Assembly (NCBI GenBank): GCA_907165065.1
Contig: OU015524.1
Coordinates: 42,227,295 to 42,291,294, forward strand
Direction: 5' to 3'
Source of the DNA: Caprimulgus europaeus
Taxonomy: Eukaryota; Chordata; Aves; Caprimulgiformes; Caprimulgidae
DNA: 64,000 nucleotides
The notes below the pieces were generated by a model. It saw nothing but the letters and a program-made list of their open reading frames with translations. It searched no databases and was not told the origin of the DNA. Below, piece by piece: positions 25,625 to 38,562 of this stretch (position 1 is its first letter; each line of letters begins with the position of its first letter). The position numbers and the translations under genes were made by a program.

Positions 25625-26849
25625 CTGCAAAAAAAGAAAATTAAGCTCCCTGTCATATATCCTAATTACAGTCTACTCTATATTTTTCTTAGAAAGTGTA
25701 CACTATAAACAAATAATTCTAGTCGTCTTTAGATGTAGTTTTAAGATACCACAAACAGTACACACACTAGTTAAAGTGGCATTTTATGACTACCCTATGA
25801 GAAGAAAAGTTACAGCACATAAAACATAACAGTAATTGTAAAAATCTTTGTAAAAGTGTAGACATCTCCTAGTCCAAAGAGATAAGGATATTTTTGTAAG
25901 ATGAAAATCTAGTCTTATGTTTGTATTTTTCTAGTTATTGGTAACAATTTGGAACCCTGAACTCAGATACCAATGGAACACCTTTCTCCAGTTGCTCCCA
26001 GAAGCAAAGTAATTAACAAATTTTTGCTACTTTGGACTTTTGTGGACTTTGTCTAAAGAACAAAATTAATGGTTAGAACTACCCAACTGAGATAAAAATT
26101 GCTTCACTTCCCCCATTACTATAAAAATCCAATACTTTTTACAGACATAATTTGGTAAAGCTCCCAGACTATTTATGCTTTACTTATAATCTTCTTTTTA
26201 CTAACTCATTGAGAGACAAGAAATGGTATTTGTGTCAACACTGTTTCTAGTGTTTCAGTATTTTTTCATTATTATGCTTGCAGTTATGCAAAATCTATAT
26301 AATTAAGCAGAAAGAAGCCAGGATAACCAGGTATTAGCAGTGGAAGTAACCCAATGAGTTATCAAGGCCAGTCTTTTCCTACTGTAAGCAACCATGGCAT
26401 GTAACAATTCACAAATTTGATAATTTCCACTTTAAAACTATACAGGCTTTTGGATGGTGGTCGATTTATTCAATCTCCCTGTTATTCCTTCCATTAATAT
26501 GGTCAATTACAGCATCTCTGCCTAGACATGAGGCACAGGATATGTTACATGGCATTACAACTCACTTGTTCACACAGAAGCTACATCTGGTCAGGTTTTT
26601 TGGTTTTTACTGCACATGTAAGAAGCTGACTTGGGTCACCAATCTTTTATTTTTCATATCCTTAACAAAACCAGATCAATTTAAATCCTTTCCTTCATAG
26701 CACTGTTGACGAAACATACTGAATGTTTGTGAAAGAACATTCCCATTGTGGGAGTGTGTTAAAGAGGTTTCACTATGCAACTTCCTCCTCCAGAGAAAAT
26801 TTCAGAATGGTAAAAATGAATGGTTTAATTTGCTCTGTGAAAAAGCGAT

Positions 26850-26888
26850 TACATGTGAATAGAAATTATTAATTTCTATTCACATGTA
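26850..26888. repeat. 39-bp near-perfect palindrome
   Basis: Positions 26850-26868 and 26870-26888 are exact reverse complements, 19 bp each, separated by one base (T at 26869). The outer half reads TACATGTGAATAG. It lies in the intron 25625-27188, about 300 nt past the exon donor. I recognise no transposon around it. Confidence 0.97.
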
Positions 26889-27188
26889 TACCTGAGAGAT
26901 TATCAATTTCTGCATAAATACAAGGAGGCAGCTAGTTTTCTTTTTCAAAGAATGAAAGTAATTATAAATTTTGGCTGAACACTTAATCTGAAGAATGAAC
27001 ATGTGAAACGGGAATGAATATGGGAAATACACAGCTTTCCAAAATTCATCATCTTCACAACTATAGGCAACTAGAGGGAAAACTCCCAGTCCTAGAATGT
27101 GCCATTTTTTTGAAATTTTCTAGCTGTTTTTATAGTGTGAAACATCTTAGTTGATAATGCTTAAGAAAATTCATAAGGAGTACTATAC

Positions 27189-27304
27189 CAAACTCCAGAA
27201 TGTACTGATGGGCTTCATCCACATATCTTATAAGCTGCTGAAGGAAACTGTAGGCAAAGCGTTTCTCAATGGAAGGTGTGTCTAATTCCAGGTCCTTAAG
27301 TCCT
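27189..27304 (-). CDS. RYR2: RYR2 exon, human ~2905-2944
   Basis: 116 nt, acceptor TTGTAG, donor GTATAG. It encodes [20 protein letters not shown], then [18 protein letters not shown]. This follows RY4 and leads into the second helical domain. Near identical to remembered human RYR2 (GLKD for GFKD). The downstream intron 25625-27188 (1564 nt) contains the 39-bp palindrome at 26850-26888. Confidence 0.97.
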
Positions 27305-29972
27305 CTACAAAAAGAAGCAAGTCAATTTTCACTCAGGTTAAAGGACTCAGAGCAGTGTTATCTCTCCATGTCGTCTGACGCCATTGTTTCTAGTAATGAT
27401 TAACTGCTTAATAACATAAGAATTGTTCTGTCTGAAGTAAACAGTACTCTTTCACTTATTTAGGAAGTTTTGAGCAATTTGTTAAGATACAACACAGATT
27501 TCCCAAGTGGGAGGTTACAGAAAAATGAGACTACTCAATCAGTTACATCATAATTTCTTTCCCTTACTTGTAAGGCATTACTGTTTTGCATTTCCCTTCA
27601 GGGACAGAGGGAACTGCCAAGAAACTTTTAGTTAAGCAATCAAAACCAGAAATAAATCTAGTTTCCCTCATAATTACTTTTCCCTGAAAGTCTGTCTGTA
27701 ATGGCAAAACTTTAAATAGTCGCATTTGTGAAATATCAGGGGAAAACCAAAACAAAGTGATGGAATTGCAGTTTACCTTTTCCAGTATGTTTCATCATAG
27801 TTACTAGGCTGATATGAAAAGCTTATCTTTTTCCAAGTACGAATCTGCAGAGTGGGTCCATGATGTGGGCTGATGTCTGCTAGCAACCAGTTGGCAATGA
27901 TAAAAGCCTTGATTCTGTAGGATCAGGATTTTAGTGACTGCACATGAAGAAGCTATTCTTAATCAGAGAGGGAGTCTGTCACCCTACTGTCAGAGGCACC
28001 AAGTACATTAGTACTCAGTTATTTTCCAAGTTCAAACAGTATATCTACTGAATATAACTGCCTGTGTAGTGCATTGATGATGGTAGGGTTCAGTTTTAGA
28101 AAAAGAAATTCTGGAACTAAAACAGCCTTGTCAGCTGATACTTGGAAGGGTGCAATAGTGTCTGCTTCATTAAGGTTACCCGATCAAGGACCTTTTCAGT
28201 GCAAAAGGGGGTAAAAAGAGGGAAGCCATAAACAACAACACATAGAGACATAAACCTGGTAGACAAGGGACAAAGGAGACTATGCTGAAGACCAAAAGTC
28301 TCTAGTTACTAATTAATAGGCCATTAATAAACTTCAGACACAGCTTTGGAGAGGGCCACCTGGGTTTTGCAACTCCTAAGAGGAGAGGACATGAAGAACA
28401 TGAGCATTTGGAACATTTAAGGCAGGTCAGTGGAACCAAACAAATTAATGGTTCACAAGCCACGTGCCTGAGTGCCATGTGCTTAGCAGGGGGCAAATAT
28501 TTGTATTTTCCCTAAACTCAGTCTGCATGAGGGTGCACTAGACTAGAATGGTCACTGTCAAATAAGAGGCTGGAAATAAATCTGTGCAAGGCTTATGTGG
28601 CAGAAAGTCAAGTGGTAAGCAGACCAGAGAAAAACACAAATTAGATGCTTGTTTATTTAGACAGTGCACTGGTCACAGGAGCAGCAGGTACACTGAGTTT
28701 AACTTGATAGAAAGAACTGCATTTGACTAGCACAGGAGGATCTAGTTGCAGCAGGAACCATTTACTACATGATGGGTGTGTCCAATTTAATAATTATCTT
28801 ACCATCCCTCTTAGTCTTCCACTTCTCCAAAAACCAAAAGCCTCTTTTCACTTCTTTTTGAGTTAAGTTAGACAGAAATAAAAAGGATTACCCGAAAAGG
28901 AACAGGTAACTTTGCATACAGTTGAGGAGTCTTGTCATTTTGACAGGGGATGAGAAAAGAAACCTTTGCTGACTGATGTCCTTCTTTGTACATCCTACTC
29001 TATCGAAGGGAAGCAAATTGAATTATTCCAGCCACCACAAAATATTTTACCTAGAATTATTAGATTAGCAGTGGGACTCTATAAATGGGCTTATGTGATA
29101 TAAAAGAAAGGAAGTAGACAGATTTTAAGTAGATGTGCAAGGCTAATTAATTCACAATGATTACTTAAATCCATGTCTGTTTCATTCACTTACTAATGTT
29201 CAAGTCATACAAATCTCAGATATGCTTTCAGTGCTTCCTAGTGACTCACATTTCCTAAGCCATGATGATGAGGCAGACAAGCCTCCAATCTAATTAAAAT
29301 TTTATTCACACTGCATTTAGTAGGTAAATATGTCATATTAAAACCAAAAGGAATTATCTATGTTATTCTTCAGAGACTAGCATGTGTACATACTGAATTA
29401 AGACTGTTCTGTTGATTACTACATTTATTCACTATTATTACATTTACACTGTGGATTGTTTAAAAAAACCCCCAACTTTTAAAAAATATCACTTTTCACT
29501 TTGAAAATATTTTAATAACACTACAAATTAACTCAGTTGAAAGAAATGAGTAGTAGATTTCAGAAATAAAACTATCTTATCAAAGCAATTGACTAGAAAA
29601 TCCTATAGTGAGGTGCACGTGCCTGACCTGTAATGAAGACTTAATAATTCTATCATTTGTAGAAAATTAACAAGTTTACTAACAGTTGGATGTATGGAGA
29701 CAGACCAGAAAGAAAAAGCATGCTGCAATGTTGAGAGGACAGATGGAAGACATGTAGAGATTCTGGAGAACTCTGCTTGTGCCTTCCAAAAACCCTGCTA
29801 CTAATTCCATAATCCATTTCTTCCTTACAATGTTCTATTTGAAGGAGCTCATCCTCACTCCCAGCTATTGAAACCTAAAAATGAAGACTGATTTTTCTTT
29901 TTTTTCTCTTTTTTTTTTCAAAAAAGGCTACTGAGGAGTATTCTGTGACACTAATACTGCATAGAGAATTAC

Positions 29973-30096
29973 CTGGAGACAACATATCCATTAATCTGTA
30001 GAAATTTCAGAATATCCTGTGCTTTTTCTCTGTCCTTGGCTTTTTCTTTGGCTGTGAGTGTATCATATGGAACAAGGAGAGGATGGTTGCCTCCCC
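29973..30096 (-). CDS. RYR2: RYR2 exon, human ~2864-2905 (RY4)
   Basis: 124 nt, acceptor TAGTAG, donor GTAATT. It encodes [20 protein letters not shown], then [20 protein letters not shown], the core of the RY4 repeat shared by all RyRs. The acceptor is fixed by phase: two Gs must complete the Gly codon begun in the previous exon. The downstream intron 27305-29972 (2668 nt) has a T-rich run near 29890-29922 and nothing else I recognise. Confidence 0.97.
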
Positions 30097-30565
30097 CTAC
30101 TATGGAACAACAAGAGAATTATAAAGCAGTTAAAGGGTTATCTGTTGACATGGTAAGTCCTGGTATGTAAAAGCACTGTCATAATAATACATAGCACATT
30201 ACAGTAAAATATAGTCTGAAATAACAACAATGCACTTTTCTGTTTCTTCACACAAACCTACAAAATATTCAGATAGAAACTTCATACTGTCAGCAAACAT
30301 AGTTCTAACATAATCAATTGCTGCAAATGCCAGGTAAATATGTTGAACCTACTGCAAAAACTCTTAAAGAAGAAAAAAGTGTCTAACGGTTATGAATGTG
30401 TATTATATTTACAACTTCATTTAATGAAATTGAAATTATTTCAATAAATAGCACCATTACTTCATAAGAAAATCAAGATATAAACAAATATATAAACATA
30501 TACAAAAAGAGTCCTGCTTTTCAACTTTTTGGTGACAGCAAAAAGGGTTCATGGAGTTTAATGAT

Positions 30566-30615
30566 ACAACTGTATCACTTTCATTTATCTAAAAACATAT
30601 GAAAGTGATAGTTGT
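30566..30615. repeat. Inverted repeat, 17-bp arms
   Basis: Left arm 30566-30584 and right arm 30599-30615 pair over 17 bp with a 2-nt bulge (GT) in the left arm and a 14-nt loop. In the intron 30097-32775, about 470 nt past the exon acceptor boundary at 30096. Confidence 0.93.
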
Positions 30616-31104
30616 TTTTTATAGTAATAAATTAAAGAGAGAAAATTAGAGTACACTATTCAAATGTAGTTCAGACAACTGTCCAATCTGATCAAAACAA
30701 TGCTGCCAAAATAGAGAGATAAACAGAGTAAACTGCATTTGTATTGTATTGCCTACAAATAGCTGATGTATTGATACCTCTCTGAATGTAGACAGTTAAT
30801 TTGTCAGGAAAATAAAGATTCTATTATTATTCTAAATAATAAATAAAGTTTTTATGATAATTCCTACAAAACCCCAGGAAATTATAAGGGTAATGATCAG
30901 ACTTATCTCAGAAAAAATACCACAGCAAGTCTCTAGTAATAATATTTTAAAAAAGGAAAAAATTCCCTCCAGAAACTATTGGAGACACATCCTTAGGTGA
31001 TTTTTTAAAGCTATATATTCTAAAATTATCCATTAGCCCTACCTAAGTTCATTTAAGTACATGCAAAATGTTAACTTAGTGGGTGAGTCTGATGGGGTTT
31101 TTTT

Positions 31105-31142
31105 GGTTGGTTGGTTGGTTGGTTGGTTGGTTGGTTGGTTGG
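31105..31142. repeat. (GGTT)n microsatellite
   Basis: Nine perfect GGTT units followed by GG, preceded by a run of eight T. On the transcript strand it reads (AACC)n. Regular GG pairs could form two-tier G-quadruplex structures on the plus strand. It lies in the intron 30097-32775. Confidence 0.97.
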
Positions 31143-31484
31143 GTCAGGGGTTTTTTTAGGAAGCACAGCCTTTAACATTGAAATGATTGGGTTTTATTCT
31201 ATTTCATTCTATTATCACAAAAGTGATCTAATTCCACCTTATTACAGCTGAAGACAGATATGCAAAATGCATATAAACATAGTAAGTGTACACGCCCTAT
31301 CTATGGAAGTCATTAACACTATAATAGATCATTCAATTAATACACACAAAGTGTTCAACAAAGGGGAATGACACTTGCAGTTTTCAGGTAGCTAAAATAC
31401 TTGTGTATATGAAAAGTCTTAAATGAAAAATGGGAGTATCTGAACTCTGCATTACTGTTCTATTCTTCATATATTTCCAGACTA

Positions 31485-31486
<2 letters not shown>

Positions 31487-31524
<38 letters not shown>
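31487..31524. repeat. (AT)n-(AC)n microsatellite
   Basis: Fifteen AT units (31487-31516) followed by four AC units, then imperfect TATAAATA copies to about 31540. In the intron 30097-32775. Confidence 0.97.
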
Positions 31525-31525
<1 letters not shown>

Positions 31526-32775
31526 TATAAATATATATAAATATACTGGAGGAAAAAAACCCACACTCTTGAGGGCCATTTTGCTCAGCTGACAAATACA
31601 TGTACTTTTCACATGAAGAAACTCTCCGTCAGAAGCCTCTCCTCCATTCACCATAGCCACCTCCAGCCTTTTCAGTACTATGCTCCTTTCCACAACACTA
31701 CAAACACTATACAGTGTTCTCAAAGTGTAGCTCAGATGCAAAAATCTGCTTTCAAAGCTGCCAAATACAATAGTTCCATTTAAATATGTAGTCTTCCTGT
31801 AGGCTACAACCTCCCAGACTTAGCCCATCCTGTGGCTACATAACCTGAAGAAAGTTTTTAAAAAAGCTGTAAAAATTAAAATGAAAACTGTATTAAGGGG
31901 AAATATAATTAAAGACATGGAAATTCGTAGTGATTAATCAAAGATGCTTCCAGATGGAACTCTACTTTCTCATAAAACTTTAACTACTGTACCTCTGCTA
32001 GAGCTTACAACTAATAAAAAAAAGCAAGTATACAACTTTAAAAAAAAAAAAGGCTAAGTTTGGGGCATATAATTAGACTTGACACTTTCAGATAAGACAA
32101 AACCCCATCTTCAGTCATTTGCAAATGAGAACTTGCTGTTTCTCCAAATATTGTTTTCTCAATGTACCAATATAATGTTGTCTGCACAAAAAAAAAAAAA
32201 AAAGCTTTAATACAAATTTAAAAAAAATATTTTAACACAGAGGAAAAACAGTAAGTTACACAATGCATGACAAAATTTGTCATTTAGGTAAGCAGAGATC
32301 ATGGAGCACATGTAATTTTTATGTGGAATCAAGAATCAGTTCCAGGTTTTTCCACTTGTCAATTCAATATATGATACGCGTAGTTCTTAGTAAACACCCT
32401 TTTAGATCTACCTGTAATAAAAGAAGTAATTCAAATTAAATCAGAGCACACTGGACAATAGTCTGGAGGTGAAAGCTAGAAGGAAAATGTATTAATGTAG
32501 CTTAAATTTCTTTTCAAGCCTTGACTTCTATTCCTTCGATATATTTGAATTGGTAAACTACTTCAACAAAAACTGTTACACTCAGTACCATAAAAACTTC
32601 CAGGCACTAAAAATCACAAAATATTTAATTAAGAACAGATTCTTTGTTGTTTCTTCTTTGTCAATTTAAATTTGCTGTTCCTTTTTTTTTTTTCCCCAAT
32701 CTTTTTTCTCAAATACATGACCTAAGCTAATCATAGAGAACTTAAAATACTGTAAATACCTATAGTTAATATTAC

Positions 32776-32851
32776 CTTTTGCTTCAAGCTCCATTTTCTT
32801 TTTCTTTGCCCATATGTTATGGTAGTTTTCGGCCATCATCTCTGCCATAGC
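32776..32851 (-). CDS. RYR2: RYR2 exon, human ~2839-2864 (start of RY4)
   Basis: 76 nt, acceptor CCTAAG, donor GTAATA. It encodes [20 protein letters not shown], then ELEAK. This is the first helix of the fourth RyR repeat, with the conserved AENYHN.W core. The acceptor is followed by GCTATGG; the polypyrimidine tract is weak. The downstream intron 30097-32775 (2679 nt) holds (GGTT)n, (AT)n and an inverted repeat, all listed separately. Confidence 0.96.
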
Positions 32852-35780
32852 CTTAGGAAAATGGAGAGCTTAGTGATATGTATTACAATGGTTAACATCC
32901 AAAAAAGACAATTTTCTGGTTAATATTAACAAGTTTTGTTCTCTGTAAGATTCAATACTATTACACTGTAATGGTTCACTGAAAACAAGAGTTTTTATTA
33001 AAAAAAATATTATATAGAACTTGGGTAGGATAGGTATCTGTAAAGGAATTAAGAACCTGGTGCCGAAGAGAAAACTGTTAATACGAAACAAAAGAGGAGT
33101 ACAGTCTGGAAAAAGTATTGGGGTGTCAGACAGTGACTTGATTTTCTATCTAGCAAAAGAATGCCAGCGAGAACCTGCTGAAGCCCTGGTAAGGGAAAAA
33201 AAAAAAAAAAGGAATTCAAAGAACTGAATCAAGATTTCCTGCTGGCTGCATCAGATTGACTATAAACCCATGGATATAGCCTGGTCAAGGTGGATACTCA
33301 TTCGTGTGACCATAGTTAAAAGCAACAACCATTTTGCCAGGGACTCCATAGATACAGCCATAGTTTTTTATTCAGCATGAAATTCTCTCCTGTGTGCACA
33401 ACAGATAAGTAAACTCTTCCTATAAGACAAACTCAGACTGGTAGACTAGAAGCTAAACCCTAACCTAAGCAAAATATAGACAAGCTCTCCAGTCTCTAAG
33501 CAGTAGGAACTACTATTTCAACATGAAACAACTTTTTAAACCCATCTCTCATGTCCTCCTGATTGTATACCATCTAGTTGTACATAGTGTGAAATTTTCT
33601 ATAGATTTAACTTTTCACTTCTTTCATGGACCTACGCAAATATGCTTCTCATCTTCAATAAGGGTTTTGAGTAACCAGTATTTCTGAATACCAACTTTTT
33701 TATTTGGGAGAACACTCATGATTTCAGATAACAACTTGAAAATTTTCATCCATATCTTTTTTGTCTATAGGACAATTTGTTTTATAAACTTTTCTCCAGT
33801 GGATACATTCTTATTGATATGTCTCCTGTATGGTAGATGCCTTCTATCATGCACACTCTAGTGCTGGTGTTTTGATAATACAGACTAGGACCTTGGAAGA
33901 ATGTAGAGTAGTCTGGGTTTTCTTTCCTTGGAAAGCAGAGTGCTATCAAGTTGATCTCAGAGCAAGACCCAGCTACTCATGAAGCCAGGATATGACCAGG
34001 TGACCACTTAAGACCAAAATGACAAGTATTTCCCAGACTTACAGTTTTACACATGTGCATGATCCCTGCTAGCATAGTACATGCACAGGATGATGTAAAC
34101 ATCAAACAGCACCAATTCTTATGTACTAGTTAAAAAACCCCAAACAACTAACTTTGTTCAAAACAACTAACTTTTCCCAGCAGTTTAAAATACAGTTGAA
34201 GAATCTAATCCTGAACTCCAACTTTAAAGATATTAAACATTAAAAAAAAAGTTCAAAATTACATGCAGTTCATTTTTAAAACTCAGATCTCATTAATACC
34301 TAACATGTTTGGATATCTCCTGAATTACAGTATCAGGAACAATTAATACCTGAAATTGCATTTTAATTACATTTGCTTAGCTTTAAACAACAGATTTTGA
34401 AGCTGGTTTCAAAGAAGATCTCTCTTCATAATTAAGGACAAATGAATCAAAGCCAACCAGCTCTGCTTTATAGCTGAGGGTTACAAAGGAAATAAAATTA
34501 ATGACAAATGTTAGCAGGTATAGCCTAAAAGAGCAAATGGGAGTAATATAAGTTGTAATGACATTTCTTTTGTGGTTTTGACAGGATAGTTACTTTTCCC
34601 TGGATTTGGTTTACTGTGTCATAATACCATGATGATGTTCACATCAAGAGTTGTTTCATGCACATTAAATGAAGTCTGCACAGTCTTTTGACTACACAGT
34701 CTGAGTCTACACAAATGTTAAATGATGAAATTATAATGAAGCTGTTCCATCAGTTTAAGAGGGTAATGACAGAAGTGTTATTCAGGTATCAATTTTATTA
34801 ACTCTTTGGAATGATCAGCAATCTACTGAATGTTTTATATCAAGTATGATACTTAACTGGCAGCAAATTCTTATTATTGTAAAGCTAGCCAGCAAACTAC
34901 AGTGGCTATAAATATAAAACTGGAAACTACATAAGAATCAAGGAGGGGAAATTCAGTGTGAAGAATTTGATTAGAGGCACAGTATAGTATATACTGTAGT
35001 TAGCCAATTACTTTACTACTGCTGCTTGTTTCCCTGCACTATGACAGAGCTCAGTATGGGCAAACATAACACTGTGTTTCAGGACTTTTTTGAAGGCAGC
35101 TTTGAACACCATGTTGCCATCACTAGACTGGTACAAACACTCATGCTAACTAATTTAAATCTATCTAGTGTATGTCTACATAATATTGTAACCATACTCA
35201 CAGAAAATTCGTAGATTGTAAAAACTAGCACAATACTCCACCAAACACCACGAAAAATACCTTAACTTTCTAAAGATATCATTTGTTTATCAACTGAAAA
35301 ATATTGTTCCAAATAACAACAATCTACTGATACATCTGTTAAATTCCTACCATCAACTTCCTCAATCTCTATTCTCATAATATTTGCTGTAACAATGGTT
35401 CCTGATTTATTACTTCAATTTAGAAAAAAGAGCAATGACCAAATGTTTTGGGAAGATGGTGGAGAAATGAATGATAAACAGAAAAAAGCTGATGCTGCAA
35501 GATTTTCTTCAAAACGACAGATGTTCACAAAGAGAGCTGGGAAAATCAGTCCAGGAGTAAAACAAACTTTGAAGCTTTTCAACATGAACCATGTTTTTTA
35601 AAGCAACATAGGATCAAAGAGCAATGATGAAAAAGACCTAAAAAACAACCAACAAACCAAAATCAAAGCATATCAAAGAAAGTAACATAAAGAGCTAAAT
35701 TTGTTTAAAATAAACTATCAGAAAATAAAAAAAAATAAATTGTAAAAAAAGGGCAGGCATATTAAGTGTTTCTGACTTAC

Positions 35781-35858
35781 ATGTAAGTCTCTGGAGAGGG
35801 TGACATTGCTCATGTCAATTGCTCGAGGAGTGTAACCATGGGCTGTATCTACAGAGAT
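35781..35858 (-). CDS. RYR2: RYR2 exon, human ~2813-2838 (carries Ser2814)
   Basis: 78 nt, phase 0 at both ends, acceptor ATTCAG, donor GTAAGT. It encodes ISVDTAHGYTPRAIDMSNVT, then LSRDLH. The Ser in second position is human Ser2814, the CaMKII site; the preceding Ile replaces human Val2813. Because length and phase are multiples of three, skipping would keep the frame while removing this site. The downstream intron 32852-35780 (2929 nt) has an A run at about 33197-33210 and no transposon I recognise. Confidence 0.96.
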
Positions 35859-38083
35859 CTGAATGACAAACGTGTAAAACAGTGGAGTTATACAAGCATT
35901 TGATATGAAGCTAACATTAACAAGATACTGAAAGCAATGAAAGAACTTAAGGAAAAAGTCACTTGTATATCTCTAGAGAGCAAAAGGATCCTATGTAGCG
36001 CAAGAAAAAATACATCAAGGGTGGTAAACTTAAGTGAGACTTAGGCAAGGGTCTACATATTTTGTTCCCAAAGACAGACAGCCATGAGACACAAATCCCC
36101 CTCATTCAAATACAAATTTCACTTTAACTCATTGAAAATTCAAACTCCCTGTGGATAATGCTCTACTAAAGTTATCATCAAATCTCTGCATTTTCTAGGT
36201 TGTGTTGGTTTGGTTTTTTTTTTTTCCTCAGCAGGTGAAATCTCAGACAATCTATTTTAAGGTGAATTCAGGCAAAAATCAAACTTTGAATCCGGCCTTT
36301 CAACCTTATTTCTACATGTAGGAATACAATTTACTAAATACATATTTTTTTCCTTACTTTCCTTCTCCTCACTCAGAAAATATTACCATTTTGTCATTCT
36401 TTCTTTCTACTGCCTAAATTTTCACAGGTTTGCTTGTTACATTGACACAAATGTTTGAAGAAGGATAAACAAAGACAGAGATTCCCTGAATGGCAGGCCA
36501 TTGACACAAGAAATGCAGCTAGAAAAGGGGCATTGCTGGGCTTTCCTCTATGGATTCTGCTGTAACAGATAAATTCTTGTCCCCCACTGGTACATCTTCC
36601 TTCAGAAACAACAGTGTCTAGAATGTTGTTCCTATGTCTGATACTATTTTCATATGCATGTATATGAGCATGTACAAGTTCTAGAGGTTCAAAGGACTCC
36701 TTTCAAAAGGTAGGTATTTTAAATAGAGAATAACACAAAAGACGTACAGGCAGCACACAGTAAATAAATACTGACACAGTATTGTTTTCTAAAGCAAATA
36801 TTGTTACATTAACATGAAGATATCAGTTAAAGATAATTAAAATTTCTCAGCTGAAGACAGGAAAATGCTATTTTTTGTGTGTGTATGATGACAGCATGAC
36901 AGAACTTAAACACAGGTTGAGTATTAATATGCCAGTGTACTCTGAAATACAGAAATATTTTAGTCCTCAGAAACTCTTCTAGAAAAGTTATATAATTTCA
37001 TTACAGTAAGGGAAGACTGTAACTTAGCTACAGAAGCTGTTTCCATATGTTGATATAGTTTGACTCTCAACTGTAAAGCTATTAATTCTAATGAGCTCCT
37101 CATGCTTCAAGTATATACAAATATCTCTGTCAGTATAGTCTTTGGGGCTGGTATTATAAAAACCCAAAAGTTGGGAAATTTGGAAGTTAAGATTTTTGGA
37201 AGGTAATTATATTGTGCAAACTATAACCCAAGTGCTAAATCAAATCACTTGATATACACTTTCTAGTGTCCATAGAGAGTGGATAGACAGGTCCAAGCAC
37301 TCATTTTTCACAGGAATATCACCACTCACACATGTAAATTGTGCAGAGCTGCGTGGACAGAAGAGGGAAAGATTTTTTTTCCCCTTCACTTTGTTTCTGC
37401 CATTAGTTTGTCTCCATGTGTGTCTGTGTGAATGAGAGAGATTTTCTCCCCTCAGTTTAATTACAAAGTATATGGAGCTCTATAAGAATATAGAGTCAGT
37501 GTTTTTCCATTTTATCCTTTCACCATTTTGATTTTAAAAGGCTATTCCAAAGGAAAAAAATAGATATCCTTAACATTTTCAGGATTTTGGCTGTCTATAG
37601 ATTTAAACTTTACGCTGCACTAACATTGATGTTTGTATTAATTTTCCTTAAAGAAAGAAACAAAAATAATTTCTATATGTACCTTTGTTTCTTTGCAAGC
37701 TTAAAGGCATCCATAGCCACCAAATTAAAAAAGCTAGCAGACTAAAATCATATTAATACTCACTATTAATGTGTAATCACCTACTGATGTAAACAATTCC
37801 CCCAAATAATGGAGTTAACTCTAAGTCAAGTGTACAAATATATTCCTACTTCAGTTTTGTTCATTTTTTTTGAAAATGTTTATTAACATATTACTTTGGA
37901 ACAGGGAAAGAAAGTTCCAGCTTCAGAAATCCAAACCAATTTTCAGAGTTGTAAAATGGCTCATGAAAAACGCTTTCAAATATTTTTCTGCTACAGGTTT
38001 ATTTCATCGTTTGTAAAATCAAAGATTGGAGAGCAGGTTTTGTATGCCTTTTTTTAAAACAAGTTTTTAGTAAAATGCCTCAC

Positions 38084-38221
38084 TTGACTGGTTTGAGAGA
38101 TGCGACGTGTCCGATTATACAGTGCCATGGAATCTCCCTCCCGTGTTCTTTCAATTCGCCATCCCCACGCCAGCATAGTTTTTAGTGACTCTTTGATTGG
38201 CCATCGATAAATTTCTTTCTC
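38084..38221 (-). CDS. RYR2: RYR2 exon, human ~2767-2812 (carries Ser2808)
   Basis: 138 nt, phase 0 at both ends, acceptor TTCTAG, donor GTGAGG. It encodes [20 protein letters not shown], then [20 protein letters not shown] and ISQTSQ. The Ser after RRI is human Ser2808, a PKA/CaMKII site in the phosphorylation loop between RY3 and RY4, with its RRxS context intact. The loop is split here, with Ser2814 in the next exon. The downstream intron 35859-38083 (2225 nt) holds nothing I recognise. Confidence 0.97.
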
Positions 38222-38562
38222 CTAGAAGAATGCACATGCAATAATTGCCTTGTTTATTATGTAGCTGTACAGAGCAAAAAATAACTATTGGGCATTTGCC
38301 TGGTTATACTGAGATCCAAAGAAATTGACTGAAATCAGCCGTTCTGGTCCAGGAATATTTCAAAGTAAATAAATCATATAAGATATTAAAAGGTTTATTT
38401 ATCATTTCAGAGGTGGGCAGAAGAACTCTGGCCCTGTAGGAAGCTGATGAACACAGGGATAACCATGTTAATGGCCATGCTCAGGTATGAACTCAAAGGT
38501 GGAACAGTAATTATCAGGGATAATAGTGTTTTGTCAGCTATATGAAACAAAAAAACCCATAA

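Noticed and set aside
31081-31150. Telomere-like or CRISPR-like repeat
   Set aside because: It is a simple GGTT microsatellite without spacers, not TTAGGG.
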